The translations under genes were made by a program, and so were the position numbers. A model generated the notes under the pieces. It did no database searches. It saw only the letters and a program-made list of their open reading frames with translations, and had not been told where the DNA came from. Positions 38,036 to 46,887 of a stretch of 64,000 nt of DNA are shown here, one piece after another (position 1 is the stretch's first letter; each line of letters starts with the position of its first letter). The DNA is from Lamprocystis purpurea DSM 4197. GTDB lineage: Bacteria; Pseudomonadota; Gammaproteobacteria; Chromatiales; Chromatiaceae. The stretch spans positions 1 through 64,000 of the forward strand of contig NZ_KB902502.1 in the NCBI RefSeq assembly GCF_000379525.1, read 5' to 3'.

Positions 38036-38564
38036 TCCTTTGTTTTCAATGAGCAGTAACCATCTGATCGGCAAAACACTCCGGTCCGCCGCACGCGCCG
38101 GTGTCCTCGCCGGCGCGCTCGTCTGCGGCGGCGGCGCCGCCGCTTACACGCTACAGGAATTCACCTTCGACAGTCCGGCTCAGGAGCGGACCTTTCGCGA
38201 CCTGACCAGTAAACTGCGCTGCCTGGTCTGTCAAAACGAATCGCTGGCCGGCTCCCAGGCGGATTTGGCCCAGGACCTGCGCAAGGAGGTCTACGGCATG
38301 CTGCGCGAGGGGAAAAGCCAGGATGAGATCATCACCTTCCTGGTGGACCGCTACGGGGATTTCGTGCTCTACCAGCCACAGATCAAACCCTCCACCTATC
38401 TTCTCTGGTTCGGTCCCTTCGTCCTGATCGGCGTGGGGGGTTGGCTCCTGCTGCGCGCCCTGAAGGCCAAAAAGGCTGAACCCGAACCGGAAACCGACGC
38501 CGCCGAGCGCGCCCGCCTCCACCAACTCCTCGCCGCTGCCGAGCCGCACGACCAAGCCAAATGA
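38016..38564 (+). CDS. ccmH: Cytochrome c maturation protein CcmH (CycL)
   Basis: CcmH carries the redox motif LRCLVC (KLRCLVCQNESLAGSQADLA) that resolves the CcmG-apocytochrome disulfide. A signal segment, the three-helix CcmH domain and a C-terminal membrane helix (TYLLWFGPFVLIGVGGWLLL) are visible. Start 38016 overlaps ccmG by 20 bases and has a weak AAGGCGAG upstream; ATG 38049 is an alternative. ATGA overlap with ccmI. Confidence 0.93.
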   Translation: MPQTNTDPLFSMSSNHLIGKTLRSAARAGVLAGALVCGGGAAAYTLQEFTFDSPAQERTFRDLTSKLRCLVCQNESLAGSQADLAQDLRKEVYGMLREGKSQDEIITFLVDRYGDFVLYQPQIKPSTYLLWFGPFVLIGVGGWLLLRALKAKKAEPEPETDAAERARLHQLLAAAEPHDQAK

Positions 38565-39991
38565 TTATTTTCTGGATACTTGCGGCCGGGCTCACGGGCC
38601 TGGCCATCCTCTTCATCGCCCGGCCCTTACTGAGCGGCCTCGCGAGCGATCCATCGCCCAGCCAGTCCGAGCTGAATCTTCAGATCGCCCGCAGCCGCCT
38701 GGCGGAACTGGATGCCGACCTCGCCGCGGGCGTTCTCGATCAAGGCCAATCCGCTGCCGCGCGCAAGGACCTGGAGCGCGAACTGTTATCCGACCTGCAT
38801 GACTGCGAGTTGCAAGGGGACCAGGCCCCCGGCTCGCCGAGATCGACCGGCGCCCGCACCCCGGACGAGCGCGCACACGCGGACCGTGCACCCTGGCTCG
38901 CACTCGTATTGATACTCGCCGTGCCGACAGCGGCCGTACTGACGTACCTGGAACTGGGTGATCGCGCCATCATTCCGCGTATCGAGAACGCCGTGGTTGC
39001 CGCGGTCGCACCGACCGCTGAACACGTCGTCGGACCCGAGGGGCAATCCTTGCCGTCACTCGACACCCTGGCGCAGGGGCTCGCCGAGCGGATGCAGCAA
39101 AATCCCGACAATCTGGAAGGCTGGCTGATGCTCGGTCGCACCTACGTTGCCATTGATCAACCGGCCAAGGCGCTGGAAGCCATGGAGCGGGCCTTTCAAC
39201 TGGCTCCCGACGATGCCGGAGTGATGGTCGGTTATGCTGAGGCGCTGGCAGCAAACAGCGGCAACCAACTCGACGGCCAACCGGCTGAACTGATCCAGGC
39301 GGCACTGGAGCGTGAACCGGACAACGCCAGCGCACGCTGGCTCAGTGGGATGCTGGCCTTTCAGCAAGCGCGCTTCGCCGAGGCCGCGGCAACCTGGCAG
39401 GGAATCCTGACTGAGCTGGACCCAGCCGGCGAGGATGCCGTTCAGATGCGCGAGATGATTACCGAGGCGCGCCGTCGCGGCGGCCTGCCGGAAGCGCAGA
39501 GCGGTGCCCAGAGCAGCGCGGCGCCCGGCGGAAGCGGAATCAGTCCCGCGCTGCCGCCGGAGGCGCCGGCGGCAGCGGCTGCGCAGGCCCAGGTGAGCCA
39601 GGCCGACCCCGCGCAAGACACCCAGGCATCCGCGGCAAGCCAGGGGCCCCGCATCCAGGTCAGCGTCAACCTCGCCCCCGAGCTCGCCGCCCAGGTCAAT
39701 CCGACCGACACCTTATTCATCTATGCCCGCGCCGCGGCCGGCCCGCCGATGCCCCTCGCGGTAAGCCGGGTCACCGCCGCGGATTTACCGGCCACCGTCA
39801 CCCTGGACGACAGCTCCGCCGTGGTACCGGCCATGCGCCTTTCGAGTTTCCCGCAGGTGATCGTCGGAGCGCGCATTTCCAAGTCCGGACAAGCGACTCC
39901 CGGTCAGGGCGACCTGGAAGGCCAGGTCGGCCCGCTCGCTACCGCGACGCCCCAGTCGGTTGCGGTGACCATCGATCGCGTCCGGCCCTAA
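38561..39991 (+). CDS. ccmI: Cytochrome c maturation protein CcmI (CycH)
   Basis: CcmI brings apocytochromes to the heme lyase. The 476-residue protein has two membrane helices (IIFWILAAGLTGLAILFIAR and WLALVLILAVPTAAVLTYLE), a TPR region (NPDNLEGWLMLGRTYVAIDQ) and a periplasmic C-terminal domain after an Ala/Pro/Gln-rich linker. Last gene of the ccm operon. Confidence 0.92.
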   Translation: MIIFWILAAGLTGLAILFIARPLLSGLASDPSPSQSELNLQIARSRLAELDADLAAGVLDQGQSAAARKDLERELLSDLHDCELQGDQAPGSPRSTGARTPDERAHADRAPWLALVLILAVPTAAVLTYLELGDRAIIPRIENAVVAAVAPTAEHVVGPEGQSLPSLDTLAQGLAERMQQNPDNLEGWLMLGRTYVAIDQPAKALEAMERAFQLAPDDAGVMVGYAEALAANSGNQLDGQPAELIQAALEREPDNASARWLSGMLAFQQARFAEAAATWQGILTELDPAGEDAVQMREMITEARRRGGLPEAQSGAQSSAAPGGSGISPALPPEAPAAAAAQAQVSQADPAQDTQASAASQGPRIQVSVNLAPELAAQVNPTDTLFIYARAAAGPPMPLAVSRVTAADLPATVTLDDSSAVVPAMRLSSFPQVIVGARISKSGQATPGQGDLEGQVGPLATATPQSVAVTIDRVRP

Positions 39992-40023
39992 GGCGACAAC
40001 GATTCCACCGTGACCCACAGACG

Positions 40024-40506
40024 TCAGTTGTCGATCTTTTGATAGGTCCCGACCAGGGTCGCGTGGGTCAGGATGTGTTCATCCATGGCAAGCAGCAACT
40101 CGTCCTTTGACGGATAGCTCAAGGCAGCAGGCAGTCGGGTGTCCAGGGCGTACAGGCGAAAAAAATAGCGATGCCGGCCCACGGGCGGGCACGGCCCCCC
40201 ATAGCCGGTGCGTCCCCAGCTATTGAGCCCCTCGGCGCAGCCCGCGGGAAGCTCGGCGGGAGTCACCCCCGCCGCGAGTCGGTGCGTCGTCACCGGCACG
40301 TTGTACAGAATCCAGTGATCCCAGACCATCCGGGGCGCGGCCGGGTCTGGGGCATCCGGGTCGTCGATGATCAGGACCAGGCTCGCGGTATCATCCGGCA
40401 CGCCAACCCAGTAGATTTCCGGAGAGCAATCCTCCCCCTCACAGGTATACTTGGGCGGAATCTCACCACCGTCATCGAATGCTTCAGACTTGAGAACCAG
40501 AGTCAT
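40024..40506 (-). CDS. YbhB/YbcL-family (PEBP) protein
   Basis: The 160-residue protein has the PEBP/Raf-kinase-inhibitor-like pattern: PPKYTCEGEDCSPEIYWVGV, LVLIIDDPDAPDP, WDHWILYNVP and GRHRYFFRLYALD. No signal peptide is seen, so it is cytoplasmic. The family binds phospholipid-like ligands; function in bacteria is unclear. Confidence 0.9.
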   Translation of the reverse strand: MTLVLKSEAFDDGGEIPPKYTCEGEDCSPEIYWVGVPDDTASLVLIIDDPDAPDPAAPRMVWDHWILYNVPVTTHRLAAGVTPAELPAGCAEGLNSWGRTGYGGPCPPVGRHRYFFRLYALDTRLPAALSYPSKDELLLAMDEHILTHATLVGTYQKIDN

Positions 40507-40807
40507 TTTCTGCCTTCCGGTATGTGCTAAGGTAACCTAGTAGAATCATCATCAATGGATGGATATCGGGCGCCCCGCGGGGAGCCCCTAAGCAACGATG
40601 TGGGGTCAAAAATTCACGATTTAGTACCCGATGATCGACACGCCGGCCCTGACGCGGTGACCCCTCACCGCCGGGCCGAACGCCGAACCTGAATATAGAT
40701 CATGAGGCTGCAACGATGAAACAATTTGCGCCATACTGCGATCATCGGTTCATAGAGACAAAATCGCCCTAGAGACGGTTTTACCACTCCCTAGCTGTGC
40801 GTCCTTC
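40507..40807. other. Intergenic stretch, candidate sRNA locus
   Basis: No ORF is convincing. A strong plus-strand terminator follows at 40808-40833, but the genes on both sides are on the minus strand, so something non-coding may be transcribed rightward here. A TATAGA near 40694 is a possible -10 box without a clear -35. Confidence 0.4.
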
Positions 40808-40833
40808 GGCGGCCAAATGGCCGCCTTTTTTTT
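40808..40833 (+). terminator. Strong Rho-independent terminator without a gene
   Basis: Perfect 7-bp stem GGCGGCC / GGCCGCC with loop AAAT, followed by eight Ts. Read on the minus strand there is no T run, so it does not serve the minus-strand gene that ends at 40940. Confidence 0.85.
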
Positions 40834-40939
40834 CTTAAGCGTGGCGTTGGGGGTAGTGTATCGTCCAGCGTCGCCCCTGCGGCCATGGACCCAACCGTTT
40901 GGGCTTGGCTCCTGATTGCCCCCCGATCGGCCATGCCCC

Positions 40940-43420
40940 TCAGGCCGGGCGTCCAAAGCGAAACCGGTTGCCCGACTCCACCATCTCGCGGATGGCGCGC
41001 CAGGCCTGTTCGGCGTTGCCATCCCGCTCCAGGGCCGCCTCGTACAGCATGCGCAGTTCCAGGGGCAGGTCGGTACCGAAGGTCAGGGGGTTGTCGGTGT
41101 TGGCCAGGATCGGCAGCCGGTCCTTGAGTGCCAGCAGGGGGTGGTCCACCAGGGATGGGATACCGGTAATGGTGAGATTGCTCAGTGGGCAGGCCTCGAC
41201 CGCCACATGGCGCCGGGCGAGCAGGTCCACCAGATAGCCCTGGAGGTTGCGCAAACGCAGGGCCTCCTGTTCCCGATCGGCCTTGGTGGCCCGGAAGGGA
41301 TAGGGCTGGTGGGGCAAGGGGAACTCGTCCTCCCGGTCGAGCAGCCCCAGGTACCGCTCCAGCGCCCAATTGACATGGGGTTGGGTCCAGAGCCGGTCGC
41401 AGTCGCTCGCCCGGTAGCGGTCGACACCCGACCAGGCCACCGGAAAGCCGCGTGATCGCAGCACCAGGTTTGGGCAGTGGAGCGCGCAATAGAAGTCGTA
41501 CCACTCGCGGGCGGTGCGCGGCCGCTCCGGCGACTGGTCACCAGTGCCGAGCAGGGCCTCGCCCACCACGGCAATCTCCTGGGCGAGCCGCTCGCGCATC
41601 CCCGGGTCCATCGGCACCCGGCCGGTGGCCGCCAGCCCCCATTCCCACACCAGGTCGAACAACAGCCAGTCCAGTCGGCTCACAATCATCGGCACGCGCC
41701 CCTGCCACTCGCTCGGGTCCAGGCCCAGGGCCAGCCCATGGCCGACCCGGTCGCCTTCCTCCCAGGGGAAGAACTCCATGACCTCGCCGATGTGACGCAG
41801 CCCCTGGGCGAGGTGTACGAAATCCTCGCCCGCGTGGAAGGTGTAGCCGAAGCCCCGGCAACCCGGGCAGCGCGGGGCCAGGTGTTGCCGCCACCAGTCC
41901 CGCAACTCGACAAAGGCCGGCAGATAGAACCAATTCGGGCGTGCCAACTCGCGCCCGGCCACGTCCAGCCCCACCAGGAAGCGCGGCAGGCCGCGCGGGG
42001 CCTCGATCTCCATCAGGGTCTGCAGATCGCTGATGTGTTTGCGCAACTCCATCATGGCCCGGTCCACGCCGCCCCCCTTGGCAAGCGTGTCCCACTTCAC
42101 GGCGTGGACCACCAGCGACAGGCTGGCTCCCGCCCCGCCCCCGGCCTCCGGCCCGCCGGCCATGGTCTCGGCGACCTGGAGCATCTCATGGAGCACCGCA
42201 GGCGGGTCCGGCACGATGCGCAACTCCAGGTGGCGCAGCCGCCCGAGCGGGTTGAGGTGACGCATCAGTTCCGCCGGGTCCGCCTGGACCCGCTGACGCA
42301 GGGCCGTAATGGCCTTGGAGCGCTGATAGACGTCGGTGAAGAAGCCCAGGCCCTCGAGCCCCGGATCGTCAATGAAATGACGGTGGAAGCCCGCCCGCAC
42401 CCGGGCATAGAACCACCAGAGCGCATCGAATAGGGCCGGTAGTTCGGGGTCGGCATCGATGGCGACCCGTGACTCCACCAACAGCCAGGGCTCCTCCACC
42501 GGGGGCAGATTCAACTGGAGCCACAGGGACTGGAAACCGCGCAAGGTCTCGGTCCAGAAGAACTCGGGCTCTTCGTCGAGAAAGTCGTCGAGCCTCAGGA
42601 GGCCGTTGCGATCGAGACGCCGGCCAACCGCGAGGATGCCCCCCCAAAAGCCCCGCCAGCGGTTCAGGGCCAGCAGGGACAGGATGCGGCGCACCGCCGC
42701 GGCCATCGCCAGGAGCGGGGTATCGCGCGCCAGGGCATGCTGGGGACCGGGCTGATGCAGGAAAAACCGGCAATCCCGATCCAGCGCACCGAGCAGGTGT
42801 GGCCAAACGAACTCGGCGCGCAGTGCGGACCCGGCGTGCACATGACAATCGGCCAGCCCTGCCCCTCTGGGCTCCCCTTGGTCCAGCAGGTCGGACAGGG
42901 GGCGCATCGCCGCATCGTCCACCACCAGACCGGCGGCGATCAAGGGTCGCCGTGTCGCCGGCGGCAGGTCGGACACCAACAGGCTCGGCAACAAATCCGG
43001 TCCGACCCGCAGGCGCACCAGGTGGGCCAACTGTAGGGTCTCCAGCCGCGTCAGACCGAGCGCAAGAACATCTCCGCGGGGGCTGAGCTCCAGCCGGTCC
43101 CCGGCCGGGCGCAGGAAGCCGTTCGCGAGGCGCCGATAGTGGGTCGCAAGCCCCACCGGGTCGTCGGACCGCGGCCAGACCTGCGCCAGCAGGGCCTGGG
43201 CGAGTTCCTTGCCGATCCCATGCACGCGCTCGCGCTCGAACAGGTTCAGCCAGCGTTGCTCGATCGTCGCGGGATGCAGCGAGGGGTCTGGGGGACCGGC
43301 ATCGCCCTTGGGGATGAGCCGCACCAGGCCCGGCCGTAGAGGCCAGAGCCAGGCCTCGTCCTCGATCGGCAGGGTGGCGAGGCGGGCGAGCAGAAAGAGT
43401 CGGGAGTGGTCGACCGGCAT
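40940..43420 (-). CDS. Adenosine deaminase-like protein, RdrB-like (RADAR-type)
   Basis: The 826-residue protein is far longer than housekeeping adenosine deaminases (about 330-350) but keeps their active-site motifs in order: HxH at 193/195 (ADCHVHAGSA), FLVGLDVAGRE near 481-491 (GxDLAGxE), HAGED at 529-533, RVGHG at 558-562, VEACPLSN at 741-748 and NTDNP at 774-778 (usual NTDDP, with Asn instead of the second Asp). The first 185 residues and inserts of about 280 residues between the HxH and GLDVAG motifs are extra. Paired with a large P-loop ATPase upstream, it fits RdrB of the RADAR defence system. Last gene of the cluster. Confidence 0.75.
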   Translation of the reverse strand: MPVDHSRLFLLARLATLPIEDEAWLWPLRPGLVRLIPKGDAGPPDPSLHPATIEQRWLNLFERERVHGIGKELAQALLAQVWPRSDDPVGLATHYRRLANGFLRPAGDRLELSPRGDVLALGLTRLETLQLAHLVRLRVGPDLLPSLLVSDLPPATRRPLIAAGLVVDDAAMRPLSDLLDQGEPRGAGLADCHVHAGSALRAEFVWPHLLGALDRDCRFFLHQPGPQHALARDTPLLAMAAAVRRILSLLALNRWRGFWGGILAVGRRLDRNGLLRLDDFLDEEPEFFWTETLRGFQSLWLQLNLPPVEEPWLLVESRVAIDADPELPALFDALWWFYARVRAGFHRHFIDDPGLEGLGFFTDVYQRSKAITALRQRVQADPAELMRHLNPLGRLRHLELRIVPDPPAVLHEMLQVAETMAGGPEAGGGAGASLSLVVHAVKWDTLAKGGGVDRAMMELRKHISDLQTLMEIEAPRGLPRFLVGLDVAGRELARPNWFYLPAFVELRDWWRQHLAPRCPGCRGFGYTFHAGEDFVHLAQGLRHIGEVMEFFPWEEGDRVGHGLALGLDPSEWQGRVPMIVSRLDWLLFDLVWEWGLAATGRVPMDPGMRERLAQEIAVVGEALLGTGDQSPERPRTAREWYDFYCALHCPNLVLRSRGFPVAWSGVDRYRASDCDRLWTQPHVNWALERYLGLLDREDEFPLPHQPYPFRATKADREQEALRLRNLQGYLVDLLARRHVAVEACPLSNLTITGIPSLVDHPLLALKDRLPILANTDNPLTFGTDLPLELRMLYEAALERDGNAEQAWRAIREMVESGNRFRFGRPA

Positions 43421-43529
43421 GGGTCAGTCGCTGCCTCGGTAGGGGCTTGAGCCAGGATCGCGGACTGTGCCGGGATGGTTGGATTGCCTGGTCCAGGGCA
43501 GGCGGGTGCGCGGCACGGTCGGGGCGTCC

Positions 43530-45968
43530 TTAAGGGCTTGGGTCGCCCATGGGGGTTCCGATCGCGTCCGCGGAACCCGGCCCCACGGTGGGGGTGCCGT
43601 ACTCAGTGAACTCCTGGCCCGGAGCGTCGATGGCTCCAACCTCTGCGCTAGCGGCCCCAGCCAGGCGGATCCCGACCTGGAATGCGCGCCTCATCCGACT
43701 CCCCTTCTGCTGCTCAAAGACCTTAAGTTCGATCTCATCCACGAGGCCGCCGATGTTTTGGCGCAGGAGCGGGCGTTCTTGGGCCAACTCCCGCGCGGTG
43801 AGCCCCAGCACCAAGTCTTTCACTCGGGACGCGCTCAGTCCACAGGCGCGGAAGGGGCTGTTTCCGCCTTGCTCCGCACGCATCAGGAAGCGAAAGAGCC
43901 CAAGCTCCACCCACTCCGCAAGGATCCCATCCCCATCGGTGATGTCCTTGAAATAGGACCCTTGGAGTCGCCGCAGGATGGCATCGATCCCGAGGTTGGC
44001 CTGGGTCTCAGGCTCGAGCCGCCCGAGGGGCGCGGGCTCCTCCGCCAGGGGGGCCATGCGCCCAATCTTAATCGCCGCCTCCACCAAATGGAATAGAAAT
44101 AGCAGTTGCTGCTTCCCCATCGCCAGTCCCGGATCGAAGACAGCGACCTGATCCCAGTACCGGGTGAAGATGAGCCACTGGATTGGCCAGCGCCAGGCGG
44201 GCATTGGCAGACAATAGAAGCCGCCGGGGGACCCGCCTGCCACGGCCAGCGGATAGAAGGTCTCGAACAGTAGCCGGGTATCGCCGACATCCAGATCGAT
44301 CGGGCCTGTCGCCGCTGCCGTTGGCTCGACGGGGCCGAGTCGGTCGATACCGAGGCTCGGGAGATGGAGCCCGGGCAGGATGTCCGCCAGCTCTGGGCGT
44401 TGCAGATCGCGGAGCGCTAAGTAGCCCAGAGTCAGCGCGGGGGGCAGCAGGGCCGGGGTCTCGGCGCCCGATCCGGCGAAGATCGGGCGGCGGACCCTCA
44501 GCCCGATCTCATGGCCCGCGAAGAGATACAGGCGCGGGGTCCCTTCCACTGAGCCGGGGTAGGCACCGGGTGCCGGGCTCAGTACCCGCCATGGGGTTAT
44601 TTCGGTCGCCACCGCCGTGTTGGTCAATGACTGGGCGATAGCGCGTCCACCATCCGACGCCTCGTCGGCCTGGGATTGGGATGCGGCCAGTTGGTCATTC
44701 GCCAGATCCCAGACAAAGAGTCGGGCGAATCCGGTCAAGACCTCGCGTCGCGCTCGGTCCAAGTCTGGCGCCCCCTGGCCTGGGACGCGGCGCAGGACGA
44801 TGTCATAGGCCTGCTCCAGGAGTCGGGGATTCCCGCTCAGGACGGATGCGTAATGGGACAAGGTCGCAGTCCCCTTGATCGCCCAGTCGAGGCTCAGGAA
44901 GCGCCGCAGACCGATTCGATCCAGCAGATCCCCGAGGGTCGGGAGAGCGTCGTCGGGCCGAAAGGCGATACGCCCCTGCTCGTTCAGGGCGGTCAGACGG
45001 AAGCGCCCCTCATCGGGAAAGAACTTGGCGAGGAACTGAAAGGCCAGCCCCTGCGCGACCTCGTTCACCTCCCGGGGGCTGAACAACCGAGCGTCGGGGT
45101 CAGGCGTGTGCGACCAGTCCGGAAACATGGTCCGGGCATAGCGCGCCTTGGTGCAACGCAAGGCAAGCCGGTCGTCGGCGGTTACGAGCAGCACCAGGCG
45201 CGATAGAGACGGTGAGACGATGCGGATAAAGGTCATCACCTCGTCGAGGTACTCGGGCACCAGGTCGGTGTCGTCGATCGCCAGAAGCATCAGGGGGGGC
45301 CTCTTAGTGTCCTGGGGGCGGCCCCCGGCGCCAGCCAAGCGCCGGTCAGTCAGATTACGGACGAGCTGGTCGAGCCCCTCGGCAAAGCGCCGACCGCGAC
45401 TCAGGTAATGGAGCCTGAAACGCTGTTCCAGGGACCCTCCCCCGGCGGACTCGCCCCCGGATTGAAAGAGCCATCGAGCCTGCTCCGCCAGGTCGTGGAA
45501 AAGCTTGTTGAGGTCATCCGCGCCCTCTCGCCGGTGGCCCAGCCCAGTCGGCTGGGGCAGCCCCATCCACTCATGGCTCGCGCCCCCGGTAAGACGCTCG
45601 ACAAGAGGTTGCAGGGCAGCCAGAAACGAGTAGAGAACCCGATCCCCCGGCACGAAGCGGTGGGGATCGATGATCGGCAGGATAAGATCCCCCGGCGAGC
45701 GCTGCCGAATGTGCTCGAGAAGGGTGAGCAAGGCGCTGGTCTTGCCCGAGCCCCTGGGCCCGAAGATGCTGATCACGGGGTGGAACAGGAAGGGCTTGGA
45801 CCAGTGCTCGGCCGAGTTGCCGGGGCGCTCCCGCTGTTCGGTCTCCTCCAACTCGGCAAAGCGCAGCCGGTAGAGATCGAGGGTCGCCAGGGCGTCGTCG
45901 AGCCAGGGGAAACACTCGGGCTGCAGTACCCGGGCACCGCGAGCGAGTTTGGATGAAGGCGTCATCAT
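43530..45968 (-). CDS. P-loop ATPase, RdrA-like (RADAR-type)
   Basis: The 812-residue protein has Walker A at 70-78 (GPRGSGKTS), a Walker B region at 226-235 (LMLLAIDDTD) and a following strand LVLLVTADDRLAL that looks like a sensor segment of STAND/AAA-like ATPases. The C-terminal 500 residues have no recognised domain. No membrane segment. It lies 109 bases upstream of the adenosine deaminase-like gene and 85 bases downstream of the regulator gene. RADAR systems pair exactly such a large ATPase with a large deaminase; the identification rests on this context rather than sequence match. Confidence 0.65.
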   Translation of the reverse strand: MMTPSSKLARGARVLQPECFPWLDDALATLDLYRLRFAELEETEQRERPGNSAEHWSKPFLFHPVISIFGPRGSGKTSALLTLLEHIRQRSPGDLILPIIDPHRFVPGDRVLYSFLAALQPLVERLTGGASHEWMGLPQPTGLGHRREGADDLNKLFHDLAEQARWLFQSGGESAGGGSLEQRFRLHYLSRGRRFAEGLDQLVRNLTDRRLAGAGGRPQDTKRPPLMLLAIDDTDLVPEYLDEVMTFIRIVSPSLSRLVLLVTADDRLALRCTKARYARTMFPDWSHTPDPDARLFSPREVNEVAQGLAFQFLAKFFPDEGRFRLTALNEQGRIAFRPDDALPTLGDLLDRIGLRRFLSLDWAIKGTATLSHYASVLSGNPRLLEQAYDIVLRRVPGQGAPDLDRARREVLTGFARLFVWDLANDQLAASQSQADEASDGGRAIAQSLTNTAVATEITPWRVLSPAPGAYPGSVEGTPRLYLFAGHEIGLRVRRPIFAGSGAETPALLPPALTLGYLALRDLQRPELADILPGLHLPSLGIDRLGPVEPTAAATGPIDLDVGDTRLLFETFYPLAVAGGSPGGFYCLPMPAWRWPIQWLIFTRYWDQVAVFDPGLAMGKQQLLFLFHLVEAAIKIGRMAPLAEEPAPLGRLEPETQANLGIDAILRRLQGSYFKDITDGDGILAEWVELGLFRFLMRAEQGGNSPFRACGLSASRVKDLVLGLTARELAQERPLLRQNIGGLVDEIELKVFEQQKGSRMRRAFQVGIRLAGAASAEVGAIDAPGQEFTEYGTPTVGPGSADAIGTPMGDPSP

Positions 45969-46053
45969 GGATGCATCCGTGTCGGTTGGAACGGTGTCGG
46001 CGCGGGGTCTCAGTGGGATGCGGGGACGAATCGGCGCCCACGAGGACCTTGGA

Positions 46054-46857
46054 TCAGGACCGCGTCTCGCTTTGCCGGTCCTCGATCTTCTGGATCCAAC
46101 TGCGATAGGTGTTGTACGCGATCCCCAGGGCGACCGCCCGCTCGCGCTGGTTGCCGATGCTGTCCCGCACCATCGCCCGATCCAGGAGGTCCATCAATTC
46201 CAGTTGACCCAGGTCCCAGAGGCGGGCATCCGGGTCCCCCTTTTGGCGCAGGTAGATCCCGGCGAGGCGCGTCTGCAGCGCCGGACAGGCCCCGCCCGCC
46301 AACAGGATCACCAGTGCCCCCAATAGCTTGCGTGCCACCAGGTCGGAGAAGGGTTTGGGGTATACCCAGGTGGCGCCATGCCGGAGCAGGAAGCGGGTCC
46401 AGGGCAGGGTCGGGGTGGTGAAGCGGGCGAAGTTGGTGCCCACGGCCACCGCCGGGACGCCAAGGCCCAGGCCCCGCAGCCGCTGCAGCTCGCGCAGCAC
46501 CCAGAGCCCACCGACCCGTTTCAGGTCCGGGCATTCCCAGAACCGCTCCATATCCGCCTCGTCGGTGACACGATCGCCCAGATCTTTCACCGCCACCTCC
46601 TCGGCCCCGGAGAGCCCCAGATCGAGCAGCAGGAGCGGGGCGCCCAGGTCCAGGGCCTCCCACAGTGCATCCTGTGCCTCCACCGCGTTGTGCTTGAACA
46701 CGGCAGACTCTTGCATCAGGCGCGGACGCACCCGGTCGCGCTGCAGCCACTCCAGTGCCCCGGTGGCTTCGATCCAGAGATGCTCGGCGGTCAGTTCCTC
46801 CTTGACGCGTCCAAAGTCGTCCGGGTCGTTCTCGATGACTGGGATCAGGATGTCCAT
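46054..46857 (-). CDS. Response-regulator-like protein with C-terminal HTH
   Basis: The N-terminus (MDILIPVIENDPDDFGRVKE) and the strand APLLLLDLGLSG with Asp79 resemble a receiver domain; VPAVAVGTNFAR supplies the Thr and GATWVYPKPF the Lys-Pro of the family. About 50 residues are inserted after the phosphorylation site. The last 40 residues (NQRERAVALGIAYNTYRSWI) form a helix-turn-helix, so it may bind DNA. It starts 30 bases after the kinase gene stop. It probably receives phosphate from that kinase and controls the downstream pair. Confidence 0.7.
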   Translation of the reverse strand: MDILIPVIENDPDDFGRVKEELTAEHLWIEATGALEWLQRDRVRPRLMQESAVFKHNAVEAQDALWEALDLGAPLLLLDLGLSGAEEVAVKDLGDRVTDEADMERFWECPDLKRVGGLWVLRELQRLRGLGLGVPAVAVGTNFARFTTPTLPWTRFLLRHGATWVYPKPFSDLVARKLLGALVILLAGGACPALQTRLAGIYLRQKGDPDARLWDLGQLELMDLLDRAMVRDSIGNQRERAVALGIAYNTYRSWIQKIEDRQSETRS

Positions 46858-46887
46858 GGGGTGCGGTCTCTTTTGGGTAATTGGGTG

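Noticed and set aside
41477-42433. Long plus-strand frame within the deaminase gene
   Set aside because: Antisense shadow of a gene with clear catalytic motifs.
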